Shown here: positions 37,775 through 47,700 of the stretch, piece after piece
Position numbering within the stretch: the first letter of the stretch is position 1
Layout of the letters: the number at the start of each line of letters is the position of its first letter
Source: Myxococcota bacterium
GTDB lineage: Bacteria; Myxococcota; XYA12-FULL-58-9; JALHOP01
Reading direction: 5' to 3'
Length of the DNA: 64,000 bases
Assembly (NCBI GenBank): GCA_022842935.1
Contig: JALHOP010000006.1
Span: forward strand, 62,001 to 126,000
Position numbers and translations under genes: made by a program
Notes under the pieces: model-generated
Databases searched by the model: none
Seen by the model: only the letters and a program-made list of their open reading frames with translations
What the model was told of the DNA's origin: nothing

Positions 37775-39139
37775 TCAGATGTCGCCGAACAAGTCGATGA
37801 GCTTTTGCACGGTCGCGTCGAAGTCGTCTTTCTCGTCGGTACCCTGACGCAGGAACGCTTCGACCTCTTCGATCTTGTCGATGGCGTAGTCGGTCTTCGG
37901 GTCGGTGCCGTATTGGTAGGCGCCGAGCAAGATGAGGTCGCGTTGCTTCTCGTAGGTCGCAAGCACTTCGCGGAGCTTTGCCGCCGCTTTCTTGTGCTCG
38001 GGTGAGGCAATGCCGGACATAACACGTGACAGCGAGACGGGAACGTCGATGGCGGGCCAGTGGTTTCGCGCGCCGAGGTTACGGTTCAAGATGATGTGAC
38101 CGTCGAGAATACCGCGGACTTCGTCGGCGATGGGCTCATCCATGTCGCCGGCTTGCACGAGGATCGTATAGAGCGCGGTGATCGAGCCGTTTTCGCTGTT
38201 ACCGGTGCGCTCCATGAGTCGCGGGATCTGCGCGAACACGGACGGCGGATAACCTTGGCGGGCCGGCGGCTCGCCAATGGCAAGACCGATCTCACGTTGG
38301 GCGCGCGCGAAACGCGTCGACGAGTCCATCATGAACAAGACGCGTTTGCCTTGGTCGCGAAACCACTCCGCGATAGCGGTCGCAACGAAGGCGCACTTCA
38401 AGCGAACCAGCGACGGTTCGTTGGAGGTCGCGACAACCGTGATCGACTTACGGATGCCCTCTTCACCGAGGGATTCTTCGATGAAGTCGCGGACTTCGCG
38501 ACCACGCTCGCCGACCAGACAGGTGACGACGATCTCGGCTTCGCAGTTGCGTGCGATCTGACCCATGAGCGTCGACTTACCGACACCGGAACCTGCGAAG
38601 ACACCGATACGCTGGCCCAAGCCTACGGTGAGCATGCCGTCGATGGCGCGGACACCCATCGCGATGTGCTCGGTGACGCGCTTACGCTTCATGGCATGGG
38701 GCGCGTCGCGATCGACGGACCAGTCCTGGAGGCCGGGGATGCTCTCGAGCGGCGGACCGTCGTCGATGGGCCGACCGAGGCCGTCGAGGATGCGCCCTTG
38801 TAGACCCCAGCCGCAGCGGATGCTGAACGGTTTGCCCGTTGGCAACACTTCGCTATCTGGACCCAGGCCCTGGGCATCGCCCAGCGGCATGAGCATGCAC
38901 GCCTCGTCGCGGAATCCGACGACCTCGCAGACGACGCGTTCGCGGCCCGTCTCGATGTAGCACATCTCACCGAGGCGAACTCCGGGGACGACCGCCTTGA
39001 TGACGAGTCCCGCGACCTCGGTGACGCGACCGCGGACGTGAATGGTCTCGGTCTCTTCGACCGCCTTGATGTAGCGGCTGAGGTCGATGACTGGCGCTGA
39101 CTTGTTCTTGCTTTCCACGCGCGCCTCACATTCCGCCAT
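37775..39139 (-). CDS. sctN: T3SS ATPase SctN (FliI/YscN family)
   Basis: 454 aa. Walker A is GSGVGKST at residues 183-190 and Walker B is VLFMMDS near 267-273. The family stretch STRFARAQREIGLAIGEPPA follows, with arginine and glutamate residues of the catalytic site intact. The hexameric ATPase unloads chaperones and unfolds substrates at the cytoplasmic face. It starts 12 bp after sctL. Confidence 0.97.
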   Translation of the reverse strand: MAECEARVESKNKSAPVIDLSRYIKAVEETETIHVRGRVTEVAGLVIKAVVPGVRLGEMCYIETGRERVVCEVVGFRDEACMLMPLGDAQGLGPDSEVLPTGKPFSIRCGWGLQGRILDGLGRPIDDGPPLESIPGLQDWSVDRDAPHAMKRKRVTEHIAMGVRAIDGMLTVGLGQRIGVFAGSGVGKSTLMGQIARNCEAEIVVTCLVGERGREVRDFIEESLGEEGIRKSITVVATSNEPSLVRLKCAFVATAIAEWFRDQGKRVLFMMDSSTRFARAQREIGLAIGEPPARQGYPPSVFAQIPRLMERTGNSENGSITALYTILVQAGDMDEPIADEVRGILDGHIILNRNLGARNHWPAIDVPVSLSRVMSGIASPEHKKAAAKLREVLATYEKQRDLILLGAYQYGTDPKTDYAIDKIEEVEAFLRQGTDEKDDFDATVQKLIDLFGDI

Positions 39140-39151
39140 CGCGGATGAAAC

Positions 39152-39847
39152 TTAGCTGGTGCTCTTGAGCACCCGTTCGAACACCGCAAGCTGCGTCTCG
39201 AGCTGAGCATCGATGGTGCCTGCGTCAGTCTCGATGATCACGCCGTGACGGGCGACATCTGGATCTTCACGGATGCCGATCTCTTTGGCACGGCTCAACA
39301 CATCGAGGAGATCGGGCTTCTTGTCGCGGATGAACTGCAGGTCAGCGGGGTTCACCCGCAGGAAGATCTCGCGGCGCAGGCGTGCCTTTTCGGCAAGGGC
39401 GGCTCTTACGATATCGACAACCGCGTCGGGGTGAAACTCGAGCTCTTTACCGATGATCTTGCGGGCAATGGCGACGGCCAGGTCGCGCAGCTGCGGTTCG
39501 GCCTGCGCTTCGATTTGCTCGAGCCTCACGGCGTGGCTCGCCACCAGCTCGGTGAGCTCCGCGGCCCCGACGTCGCGGCCCTCGGCGTACCCGAGTTGGT
39601 AGGCGCGCGCCTTGATCTCCTCAGATTCGACCTCGGCGGCCTTTCGCATGTCTTCCGCTTCGGCGAGTGCGCGATCGCGGATCTGCTGGGCCTCGCTGCG
39701 CGCTTCGAAGACGTCCCGATCGATGACCGCGCCACGACGGTTGGCGCTGTCGGGAGCAACTGGTGGGCGCTCTTTGGGCTCCGGGAACCCGGTTTCTGGG
39801 GAGATATCGCCGAACTCCGCGGTGCCGCGCTTGATGACCTTACCCAT
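39152..39847 (-). CDS. sctL: T3SS ATPase regulator SctL (FliH/YscL family)
   Basis: 231 aa. The N-terminal 55 residues are flexible. A long helix (FEARSEAQQIRDRALAEAEDM...) leads into the V-ATPase E-subunit-like C-terminal domain containing AVAIARKIIGKELEFHPDAV and LRVNPADLQFIRDKK. It links SctN to SctQ and inhibits the ATPase until assembly. Located directly before sctN as usual. Confidence 0.93.
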   Translation of the reverse strand: MGKVIKRGTAEFGDISPETGFPEPKERPPVAPDSANRRGAVIDRDVFEARSEAQQIRDRALAEAEDMRKAAEVESEEIKARAYQLGYAEGRDVGAAELTELVASHAVRLEQIEAQAEPQLRDLAVAIARKIIGKELEFHPDAVVDIVRAALAEKARLRREIFLRVNPADLQFIRDKKPDLLDVLSRAKEIGIREDPDVARHGVIIETDAGTIDAQLETQLAVFERVLKSTS

Positions 39848-39917
39848 ACGGAGGGCGATTGTGCCACGCCGGTCGGCATTTGTGGAAGCAGTGTGCTCGC
39901 GGCATGCACTTTCCTCG

Positions 39918-40241
39918 TCAGTTGCGTTTCGGTTGGGTTCCTGGCGGGGCTTCGGGGGAGGCGGTCGGTGCGGCGGCTCCCGGCGGCTCCCGAGGGATGA
40001 TCTCGAGGGCTGGCGCTGAAACCGAGGGGGTTGCGGCCTGTTTCTGGTCTGTCATGGCGGACGGCCGGACGCCGCCGACCGCCGTGTCGCGGCCTAGCAC
40101 GCCGAACGCGTGAGCGGCGACCAGCGCGAGCACGAGCGCCGGCACGACCAACGCCCGTACGGGCCGGGTGCGAGCGCCAGGGCTGGTTCGAGGGCTTTCA
40201 CGACGGCGTGCGCTGGAAGCGGCCTGCGGCCACGAGCCCAT
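39918..40241 (-). CDS. Small single-pass membrane protein between sctK-like and sctL
   Basis: 107 aa. A basic N-terminus (SSARRRESPRTSPGARTRPVRA), one transmembrane helix (LVVPALVLALVAAHAFGVL) and a Pro/Ala-rich periplasmic tail of about 60 residues. It is in the same direction and operon as its neighbours. It is too short and lacks the FHA domain expected of SctD. Function unknown; the start is uncertain. Confidence 0.6.
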   Translation of the reverse strand: MGSWPQAASSARRRESPRTSPGARTRPVRALVVPALVLALVAAHAFGVLGRDTAVGGVRPSAMTDQKQAATPSVSAPALEIIPREPPGAAAPTASPEAPPGTQPKRN

Positions 40242-40305
40242 ATCCTACATAACCCACACGCCCACTCATGGGCTGACATCGTCGCGAACAGGGAGCAGCC
40301 GGGTC

Positions 40306-41328
40306 TCAAGCCGCGTCGTTGCTCGCAGGACTGTGGAAGAGCATTTGCTGGTCTTTCCAGCGCGGCTCGATGGCACCTTGCTTGGATAGCTCGCGGATGC
40401 GCATGAGCACCGAGTCCTGCAGCCGCTGCAGCATCTCTGGCGAGAGCTCTTCGATTTCGCCGGCCTTCTCCATGTAGGTGAAGAAGAGCTGGCCGGCTTC
40501 GCGCGGCAGGCGCTGGCGGAAGCCCTCGCGGAACGCATCGTCTTCGATGAGAGAGGCCTTGGCCATGCGCCACAGGCCAGCTTTCTGGAAGAACTCTTCG
40601 CTGTCGGTGAAGTTCACGACCACCCGCGACAGGAAGCGCTGGGCGTTTTTGATGTCGGGGACGTCGATGAGCGAGGCGCTGCGCACCGCTAGGATCAGCT
40701 CTTCCGCCTTGTCGCGCGGCAGCCTTCGGCAGAGCTCGGCGAGCGCCATCTTGCCGACCGCGACGAACGCTTGGCCCAGCTCGATGAGTCCGAGGTCGCG
40801 CATCAGCCGGAAGAGATCGGTCTTCTCGAGCTGCACCACGTCGCGATACGCGAAGCCCTTCGGGGAAGGCTCGGGCATCTCGTGGAAGCGCGACTCGAAG
40901 ATCTGGCGTATGGCTTCAACCAGCTCTTGCGGCACCGACTTGATTTCGTTTTTCGGGGGGAGCTTCTTGCGAATGCCCGGAGGCAAGCGCTTGAGCACGG
41001 AGCGCACCGTCGGCGGCGGCAGGGTGATGAGCACGCAGGCGACGACACGGGCGCTCTCGCCACGCAGGCCATGCAAGATCCACGAAGGGTCGACCTTTTC
41101 GACGCCGCGCAGTCCGCGAAAGCTGATCAGCTGCTTGAGCTGCTGCACCATGAACGGAACCCGCTTCTCGGACGGCAGCGACAAGAGCGCGTCGGCCTTC
41201 TGCTGCACGCGCGCGCGCTGTTCTTCGGGCAGGTGGCGGAACGCGGCAGTTTCTTCGCTGCCCGCCATCAAGGTGGTGAGCAGGAGCATCGTCTCGCGCG
41301 AATCGAGCGGCTCGAAGAATGGGTGCAT
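40306..41328 (-). CDS. FliG-like protein in the sctK position
   Basis: 340 aa, all helical, no membrane segment. The middle holds ESARVVACVLITLPPPTVRSVLKRLPPGIRKKL (given in pieces of the FliG M-domain pattern HPQ..A.IL..LPP..A..VL..LP). The C-terminal half has Ala-rich helices (FVAVGKMALAELCRRLPRDK). The gene lies between sctJ and sctL, where other systems carry sctK. A FliG-type rotor protein joining the ring (SctJ) to the SctQ platform is the natural reading. Torque-generating charges of FliG-C cannot be confirmed by eye. Confidence 0.75.
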   Translation of the reverse strand: MHPFFEPLDSRETMLLLTTLMAGSEETAAFRHLPEEQRARVQQKADALLSLPSEKRVPFMVQQLKQLISFRGLRGVEKVDPSWILHGLRGESARVVACVLITLPPPTVRSVLKRLPPGIRKKLPPKNEIKSVPQELVEAIRQIFESRFHEMPEPSPKGFAYRDVVQLEKTDLFRLMRDLGLIELGQAFVAVGKMALAELCRRLPRDKAEELILAVRSASLIDVPDIKNAQRFLSRVVVNFTDSEEFFQKAGLWRMAKASLIEDDAFREGFRQRLPREAGQLFFTYMEKAGEIEELSPEMLQRLQDSVLMRIRELSKQGAIEPRWKDQQMLFHSPASNDAA

Positions 41329-41357
41329 CGCCCCGCCTTAAACCTTAACCCGAAGAG

Positions 41358-42332
41358 CTACGCCGCGTTGGACGGCGCGCCCTCGTTGGGCTTGCGGCGT
41401 GCCTTGGCGATCTCGTTCTGGAGGCGCAACAGGCGGCCGCGCACGGTGCGCAGGCGGATCTGCGAGAAAACGATGCCGATGCATAACACGAGGATGATGC
41501 CGCAGACGCCGACGATGATCATGTTCAACTGGCGTTTTGGAACTCCACTCAGTGCACCGCCACCGCTACTGGCGACATCGACCTTGCCGCTCGGCACGGC
41601 CGGGGTCAGTACGACGTAGACTTGCTCGGGCTCGAGCTTTTCGACGCCCTTGGCGACCAACGTCGCGATCTGGCGTTCTCCGAGCGGTGAACGACCCTGA
41701 CCGTCGGGAAGGTACTTCACCGCTACCGAAGCAGTCGGGACCGCCTTGGTCTCGCCAGTCGTGCTGAGCGCCGTCTGCTCCGGCAGCACGATCTGGACCC
41801 GCGCGTCGAGCATGCCGTGCACGAGCTTGAGCTGCGCTTCGATCTCCCCTTCGAGAGCGGCGAGCGCCTTCGCACGCTCTTCAGAAGCGGACGGGATGAG
41901 GCCGCCGCCCGCAAAGACCTCGGTGTAGCCATTGTCGCGGCGGCGTGGCAGCTCGTTCTCGTTCAAGACCCGGTAGGCGTCGAGCCGGGCGCCCGCTGGC
42001 ACGGTCACCGAATAGACGACGTTGCGGCCCTCTTGGTTGCGGATCTTGTCGGCGTTCATGCCGTTGTTGGCCAGCGCCTCGATGATCTGGTTGGCCTCTC
42101 GCTCGTTGAGGTCTTGAACGACGGTTTCGACGCCGCAGCCGACCGCTAAAGCGGAAAGTGCGACAGCCACAAGCAGTCCACGGCTCGCGGCCTGACCGCT
42201 GCCGGCGGTCGTGCTGTTTCGCCTCCGGCTAGTGCGCCTGCCCGCGGCAGACCCGAAAACGAGGGGGAGAAGACGAGCCAATCGCACCGTTTTGCCGCTC
42301 CTCGTGCCGCGCGTTGGCGCAGCAACGACCAC
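41358..42332 (-). CDS. sctJ: T3SS inner-ring lipoprotein SctJ (YscJ family)
   Basis: 324 aa as drawn. A lipobox (LSALAVGC) precedes the mature protein GVETVVQDLNEREANQIIEAL, the typical SctJ opening. The two ring-building domains follow (NENELPRRRDNGYTEVF, HGMLDARVQIVLPEQ, QIATLVAKGVEKL). A C-terminal transmembrane helix lies near residues 268-290 (MIIVGVCGIILVLCIGIVF). Lipoprotein form and size mark it as SctJ, not FliF. About 65 residues precede the lipid Cys, so the real start is probably further downstream at a non-ATG codon. Confidence 0.93.
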   Translation of the reverse strand: MVVAAPTRGTRSGKTVRLARLLPLVFGSAAGRRTSRRRNSTTAGSGQAASRGLLVAVALSALAVGCGVETVVQDLNEREANQIIEALANNGMNADKIRNQEGRNVVYSVTVPAGARLDAYRVLNENELPRRRDNGYTEVFAGGGLIPSASEERAKALAALEGEIEAQLKLVHGMLDARVQIVLPEQTALSTTGETKAVPTASVAVKYLPDGQGRSPLGERQIATLVAKGVEKLEPEQVYVVLTPAVPSGKVDVASSGGGALSGVPKRQLNMIIVGVCGIILVLCIGIVFSQIRLRTVRGRLLRLQNEIAKARRKPNEGAPSNAA

Positions 42333-42413
42333 ATGACGCTAGCCCAGGTCAGTGCAAAAAACAAACGAACGGACGCTTTGTTACGCGCGGCGACGCTGAT
42401 TTTTCGCGCGCTT

Positions 42414-42444
42414 AAAAACGACGACGGCGGGAGTGACCCGCCGT
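42414..42444 (-). terminator. Terminator after sctI
   Basis: On the minus strand an 8-bp perfect stem (ACGGCGGG / CCCGCCGT, 5-nt loop) is followed, after 5 bases, by TTTTT. It separates the sctI transcript from the sctJ operon. Confidence 0.75.
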
Positions 42445-42478
42445 GCATCGATTAGTTGTTCGAACGTCGCGGTCGGAA

Positions 42479-42979
42479 TCAGACCTGCGTGTTCATCGTT
42501 TGCTTGATACCGCTCGTCGCCTTTTCAATCACCTTCGAGGTGAGCTCGAGCTCTTGCGAGAAGCGATAAACGCCGGCTTGCATGGCGAGCAGCTCCGGGG
42601 GGCTGAACTGTCTGCCCGAGAGCGCCATCTTCATGATGCCGTTCATCTTGTCTTGGCCGCCGATCATGTCATTGAGCATGTCCGCCCACTTGCTGCGCTC
42701 AGCGTTGGCGACCGCGTTGACTTTGACCGAAGGTAAACTGGCGTTGATCTTGGCTTGAGCGAGGACGTTCTTGGCGCTGTGCGCACCTTGGACGTGATGC
42801 GCGTCTCCCACTTTACTGGCGTTGTTCACGCCATGGGCGTCCATCGTGTCTTTGAAGCTCGCTCCGTTCGAGCCACTTGTACCGTGTTGTTTGTCGAGCT
42901 TCTGAAGGTCTTGCTGCGCCTTTTGCAGCTCCTTCATCATCTCGCTTGCTGCCTGACCGAGTCCGGTTCCCGTATCCAT
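42479..42979 (-). CDS. sctI: T3SS inner-rod protein SctI-like
   Basis: 166 aa from the ATG of MDTGTGLGQAASEMMK, with GGAGG 7 bp upstream. Residues 1-105 are low-complexity and helical. The last 55 residues carry the YscI/HrpB-type rod pattern: FSPPELLAMQAGVYRFSQEL, then SKVIEKATSGIKQTMNTQV at the very end. The rod connects export gate and needle. It stands alone between its own sigma-28-like promoter (site G) and a terminator, unlike the usual position inside the sctJ operon. Confidence 0.85.
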   Translation of the reverse strand: MDTGTGLGQAASEMMKELQKAQQDLQKLDKQHGTSGSNGASFKDTMDAHGVNNASKVGDAHHVQGAHSAKNVLAQAKINASLPSVKVNAVANAERSKWADMLNDMIGGQDKMNGIMKMALSGRQFSPPELLAMQAGVYRFSQELELTSKVIEKATSGIKQTMNTQV

Positions 42980-43090
42980 TGCCGACCTCCGTCTATATAT
43001 CGAAGCGTGCGTCCTACGCCTTGCGGCGCCGTCCGCTCGCGGAACACAAGGACGTGTGTGCAAGACACACTACGCCCATGTCTTTGGATA

Positions 43091-43117
43091 TTATCGGGCA
43101 CTAGCTAGATTGGTTGT
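43091..43117 (-). promoter_or_regulatory. Sigma-28-like promoter, site G, for sctI
   Basis: Minus strand ACAA (43117-43114), 15 bp, CCCGATAA (43098-43091). It lies 112 bp before the sctI ATG. The rest of the 292-bp interval to the efflux operon shows no gene. Confidence 0.6.
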
Positions 43118-43271
43118 GATTTTTCGGCGCCATGACGGCAGCGTTGGCATCCAACGGTCGCTAAGCCCAGCGTTATTGGCGGCTTGGCTCGACACAGCCG
43201 CATGTCCCGTAACCTGCCGATTTTTCTGATAACGCGATGCGTTGAACTCGACTGTGGCGTTTGGCACCTTT

Positions 43272-44756
43272 CTAGCCGCGTTCGGCCGAGGAGGCTGGCT
43301 CGGGCTGCGCGGTGACGTCCTCGTCTGCCGCCTCCGCGATCGCCTTCGGTGACCACCCACCGCCGAGCGCCTGAACGAGAGCCACGGTCCCGGTCAGGCG
43401 GCTCTCGAGGACCGTCAGCGCATTCTGTTCGTTGGTGAGCGCAGTTTGCTGGGCCGTGATGACAGCCGTGTAGTCCACCGTGCCTGCCTTGTAGCGGTTG
43501 GTCTGGATGCGCTCTGCCTCGCGTGCGGCGTCGACCGCGCGTTGCTGGAATTCGGCCTGTTCCACGAAGAGGTGCAACCCGACGAGCTGGTCCTCGACCT
43601 GCTGCATGGCTGTGAGGGCGGTCTGACGGTAGGCCGCCACCGTCTGTTCGTATTGTTCACGCGCGACTGTGACCTGACCCGAGCGTCGTCCCCAATCCCA
43701 TACCGTGCCCGCGAGGGCAGGTCCGATCGACCAAAAGCGACTCGCCGCGTCGAAGAGCGATCCCAACACCGACGACTGGTATCCAAACGATCCGGTGAGC
43801 GAAATGGTGGGGAAATAGGCAGCGATGGCGACACCAATTTGCGCGTTTGCCGCCGCCATACGCCTCTCTGCAGCGGCGACGTCTGGGCGGCGCTCGAGGA
43901 GAACGGAGGGCAACATGAGCGGAACCTCAGGCAGGGTTCGCGGCATGTCCGCGATGGCGATGGAGACCGCGGCTGGAGGCTTGCCGACCAGCACCGCGAT
44001 GGCGTGCTCGAGGCGGGCGCGCTGCACGGCGATGCCGATGGCTTGCGCGTGTGCGCTCTCGCGTTGGGTTTGCGCGAGCGCGACGTCTGCTTTGGTCGCG
44101 ATACCGGCTTCGTATTGATTCTTGGCGATGACGTAGGCGCGTTCATAGGCCTCGGCGGCGGCCTCGAAGAGACGCTTCTGTTCGTCACGCGAACGTAACT
44201 GGAAATAAGCGGTGGCGAGCTGGGACTGTGCCGACAGCTTCGCAGAGGCAATGTCGGCGGCCGAGGCTTGGGCCTCCGCGGCGTTGCTTTCGATGGTGCG
44301 GCGGATACGACCCCAGACGTCGAGCTCCCAGTTGATGCCGGTCGAGGCGTTGTTGATGGTGCGCGGCCCACCGCCCGGGTTGCCGGCGCCGACCGTCGCG
44401 CCACCGACGTTGGTGCCTACCGCGCCGCTGGTACGTCGCACACCGCCGTTGACATTGAGCGCGGGGAGCATGCCTGCTTTAGCGGTCTGCAAGACGCCAA
44501 GTGCCTCACGATAGGCCGCTTCGGCTTGCTTCAAATTCTGGTTCGAGACTTCCACCTGACGCATGAGCTCATCCAGCGTCGGGTCGGCGAAAACCGACCA
44601 CCAGGCGCCGCGATCGGTGTCGTCGGAGGGCTCGACGACCTTCCAGCCCTCGACGTGCTTGTAGGACGCCGGCTCCGCCGCCTTCGGCTTCTCGTAGTCG
44701 GGACCAACCTTGCAGGCCGCTACAGCAAACAATGCAATGACCGTTGCGCGTTTCAT
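43272..44756 (-). CDS. RND efflux outer-membrane factor, NodT/OprM family lipoprotein
   Basis: 494 aa from the ATG of [25 protein letters not shown] is a lipobox and CKVGPDYEKP is the OprM-family N-terminus. Two repeated helical barrel halves follow (ALGVLQTAKAGMLPALNVNG, RPDVAAAERRMAAANAQIGV). It forms the outer-membrane channel of the tripartite pump encoded upstream. It overlaps the pump gene by 4 nt. Confidence 0.93.
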   Translation of the reverse strand: MKRATVIALFAVAACKVGPDYEKPKAAEPASYKHVEGWKVVEPSDDTDRGAWWSVFADPTLDELMRQVEVSNQNLKQAEAAYREALGVLQTAKAGMLPALNVNGGVRRTSGAVGTNVGGATVGAGNPGGGPRTINNASTGINWELDVWGRIRRTIESNAAEAQASAADIASAKLSAQSQLATAYFQLRSRDEQKRLFEAAAEAYERAYVIAKNQYEAGIATKADVALAQTQRESAHAQAIGIAVQRARLEHAIAVLVGKPPAAVSIAIADMPRTLPEVPLMLPSVLLERRPDVAAAERRMAAANAQIGVAIAAYFPTISLTGSFGYQSSVLGSLFDAASRFWSIGPALAGTVWDWGRRSGQVTVAREQYEQTVAAYRQTALTAMQQVEDQLVGLHLFVEQAEFQQRAVDAAREAERIQTNRYKAGTVDYTAVITAQQTALTNEQNALTVLESRLTGTVALVQALGGGWSPKAIAEAADEDVTAQPEPASSAERG

Positions 44757-47700
44757 GCCGTCCTCGCGACGCGTCGCTCGGTGCGCTTCCAACGCCACCT
44801 GTCGAGCGCCAGATAGACGATGGGCGTCGTATAGAGCGTCAATGCTTGGCTAAAGAGCAGGCCCCCGACGATGGCGATGCCGAGCGGTTGTCGTAGCTCG
44901 GCGCCGTCGCCGCTGCGCAGGGCGAGCGGTACTGCGCCCAGCATGGCTGCCAGCGTGGTCATCATGATCGGGCGGAATCGCAGCAGACAGGCCTCGTGGA
45001 TCGCTTCGCGCGGCGACAGCCCTCGGGTTCGCTCGGCGTCGAGCGCAAAGTCGACCATCATGATCGCGTTCTTCTTGACGATGCCGATCAGCAGGATGAT
45101 GCCGATGAGGGCCATCAGGTTGAGATCCATGCCTACCATGAGAAGCGCGATGAGCGCGCCGACTCCAGCCGACGGCAATGTCGACAGAATGGTGATCGGA
45201 TGCACGTAGCTCTCGTAGAGCATGCCGAGCACGATGTAGACCGCGAGCAGAGCGCAGAGAATCAACACCGGCTGATTGCTCAGCGAGTCTTGAAACGCCT
45301 TGGCGGACCCCTGGAACCCTCCGGTGATCGACGCGGGCACGCCAATCTCGGCCATCTTGGCGCGAATTCGCGTGAGAGCCTCGCCGAGCGACGTGCCAGG
45401 CAACAGGTTGAACGAGATTGTCGTCGCGACGAACAGACCCTGATGGTTGACCGAGAGCGGCGTGTTGCTGAAAGTTCGTTCCGCGATAGAAGACAGCGGC
45501 ACCATTGTTGCCATCCCGGTGCTTACAGCAGAACCGGTCGACGCGGAGTTGCGCGCGACGCTCGCCACCTGGTTGGTGGCGCGATTGCGCGCGGCATCGT
45601 CGGTGACGGCGGGCGTTGTCGTACTGGTGAAGGTGCCGGGCAGAGCGTTGGTACCCTGCGCGCCGCGGACGGCGCCACCCGTACTCGCGATGTAGATCTC
45701 GTCGAGTGCCTGTGGGTGCTCGCGATACTCAGGGGCTACCTCCATCACCACGTGGTACTGATTGAGGGTGTTGTAGATCGTCGACACCTGGCGTTGCCCG
45801 AATGCGTCGTACAGATTGTTGTCGATCTGTAGGGCCGACAGGCCGTAGCGCGCGGCGCTATCGCGGTCGATGTTCACCTTCATCTCGAGCCCACGATCCT
45901 GCTGGTCGGACTCGACATCGGCGATGCCCTCGACGGTTCGAAGGGCGCGGACGATTTGCGGCGTCCACTCGCGCAGGTCGCTCAAGCTGTCCCCGGTCAG
46001 TGTGAATTGGTAGAGGCCCGTGCTGGGACGCCCGCCCATACGCAGCTCCTGCGCGGGCTGAAGGTAGAGCTGAGCGCCTGCAATGTTTCCGAGCTTGCCG
46101 CGCAAGCGACCGATGACCTGGTCGGCCGACACCTTACGCTCGTCGATAGGCCGCAGGTTCGCGAAGGTGAATCCGCCTCCCGCGCCGTTGGCGAAGCCGA
46201 CGACACCGTCGATGGCGGGATCTTGCATCATCACCGCCTGAGCCTCCTTGAACTTCTCGGTTAGCGCTTGGAACGAAATACTCTGGTCGGTGAGCAACCG
46301 ACCCATGATGCGACCAGTGTCCTGCGCAGGGAAGAAGCCCTTCGGTATGACGCCGTACAGATAGAAGTTGATGGCGATGGTCGCGACGAGCGAAAGGCCG
46401 ACCAATTTTGGGTGATCGAGAGCCCAGCCCAGCGTGCGTTGGTAAAAGCGCGCCATCGGCGCGAAGACGCGCTCGCCTGCGCGGAACGACATGCTCCCGG
46501 AGCCGCCATGGCGGAGCAGATAGGCGCACATCATGGGCGTCGTACTTAGAGAGATAACGAGCGACACCAAAACGGCCACTGATAGGACCATCGCGAACTC
46601 GCGGAAGATGCGACCGATGATGCCGCCCATCATGAGAATGGGCGTGAACACGGCGATCAGCGAGACACTCATCGACATCACCGTGAAGCCGACCTCGGAG
46701 GCGCCGCGCAGGGCGGCCTGCATGCGCGACATGCCGGCTTCCATGTGGCGAGAGACGTTCTCGAGCACCACCACCGCGTCGTCGACGACGAACCCGGTGG
46801 CGACAGTCAGCGCCATGAGAGACAAATTGTTCAGGCTGTAGTCGCACAGGTACATGACGCCGAAGGTCGCGACGAGCGATACGGGGACGACCACTGCCGG
46901 GATGAGAGCGGCACGCGGATCGCGCAGAAACAACAGCACGACGCCGATCACCAGAATCACGGCGATCGCGAGGGTCACTTCGACCTCCTGCAACGATGCG
47001 CGGATCGTCGTTGTACGGTCACTCACCGCCGTCAGGGTCATGTCACTGGGGATCGCAGCCTGAAGCTCAGGCATGAGCGCTCGCACGCGGTCGACGGTGC
47101 CGATGATGTTGGCGGCTGGCTGTCGCGAGATCACGAGAACCACGGCTCGCTCGCCATTGAAGAGACCGATGTTGCGTACGTCTTCGACCGAGTCGACTAC
47201 CTCCGCGACATCCGAGAGTGCTACCGAGGCGCCGTCGCGATAGGCGATGACGACGTCGCGATAGGCGTCCGCCGTGCGCGCTTGATCGTTCATGTAGAGC
47301 TGATAGTGCCTGCCGTCGGCTTCGATACCTCCTTTGGGTGTGTTCGCGTTAGCGGATGAGAGAGCAGCGCGAACATCCTCGAGGCCAATGCCGTACTTGA
47401 ACAGCGCGGTTGGGTTGAGCTCGACGCGCACGGCGGGTAGCGAGCTCCCAGCCACGCGTACGTCGCCGACGCCTTCGATCTGCGACAGCTTCTGCGCCAG
47501 AATGGTCGAGGCCGCGTCGTAGAGTTGGCCCTGCGATCGTGTCTTGGACGTGACCGTCATGATGATTATGGGGGCGTCCGCCGGGTTCACCTTGCGATAC
47601 GTTGGATTACTGCGAAGCGCCGCCGGGAGATCGACCCGCGCCGCGTTGATGGCCGCCTGGACGTCCCGCGCGGCGCCATCGATCGATCGCGACAAGCCGA

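Noticed and set aside
42549-42553. Search for tRNA, rRNA, CRISPR or insertion sequences throughout
   Set aside because: No cloverleaf, direct-repeat array or transposase-like product was recognised by eye; listed only so the absence is on record.
25505-42979. Reading the secretion locus as a flagellar export cluster
   Set aside because: SctJ is a short lipoprotein with one C-terminal helix (not FliF), an SctI rod is present, and no flagellin, hook or axial rod genes occur.
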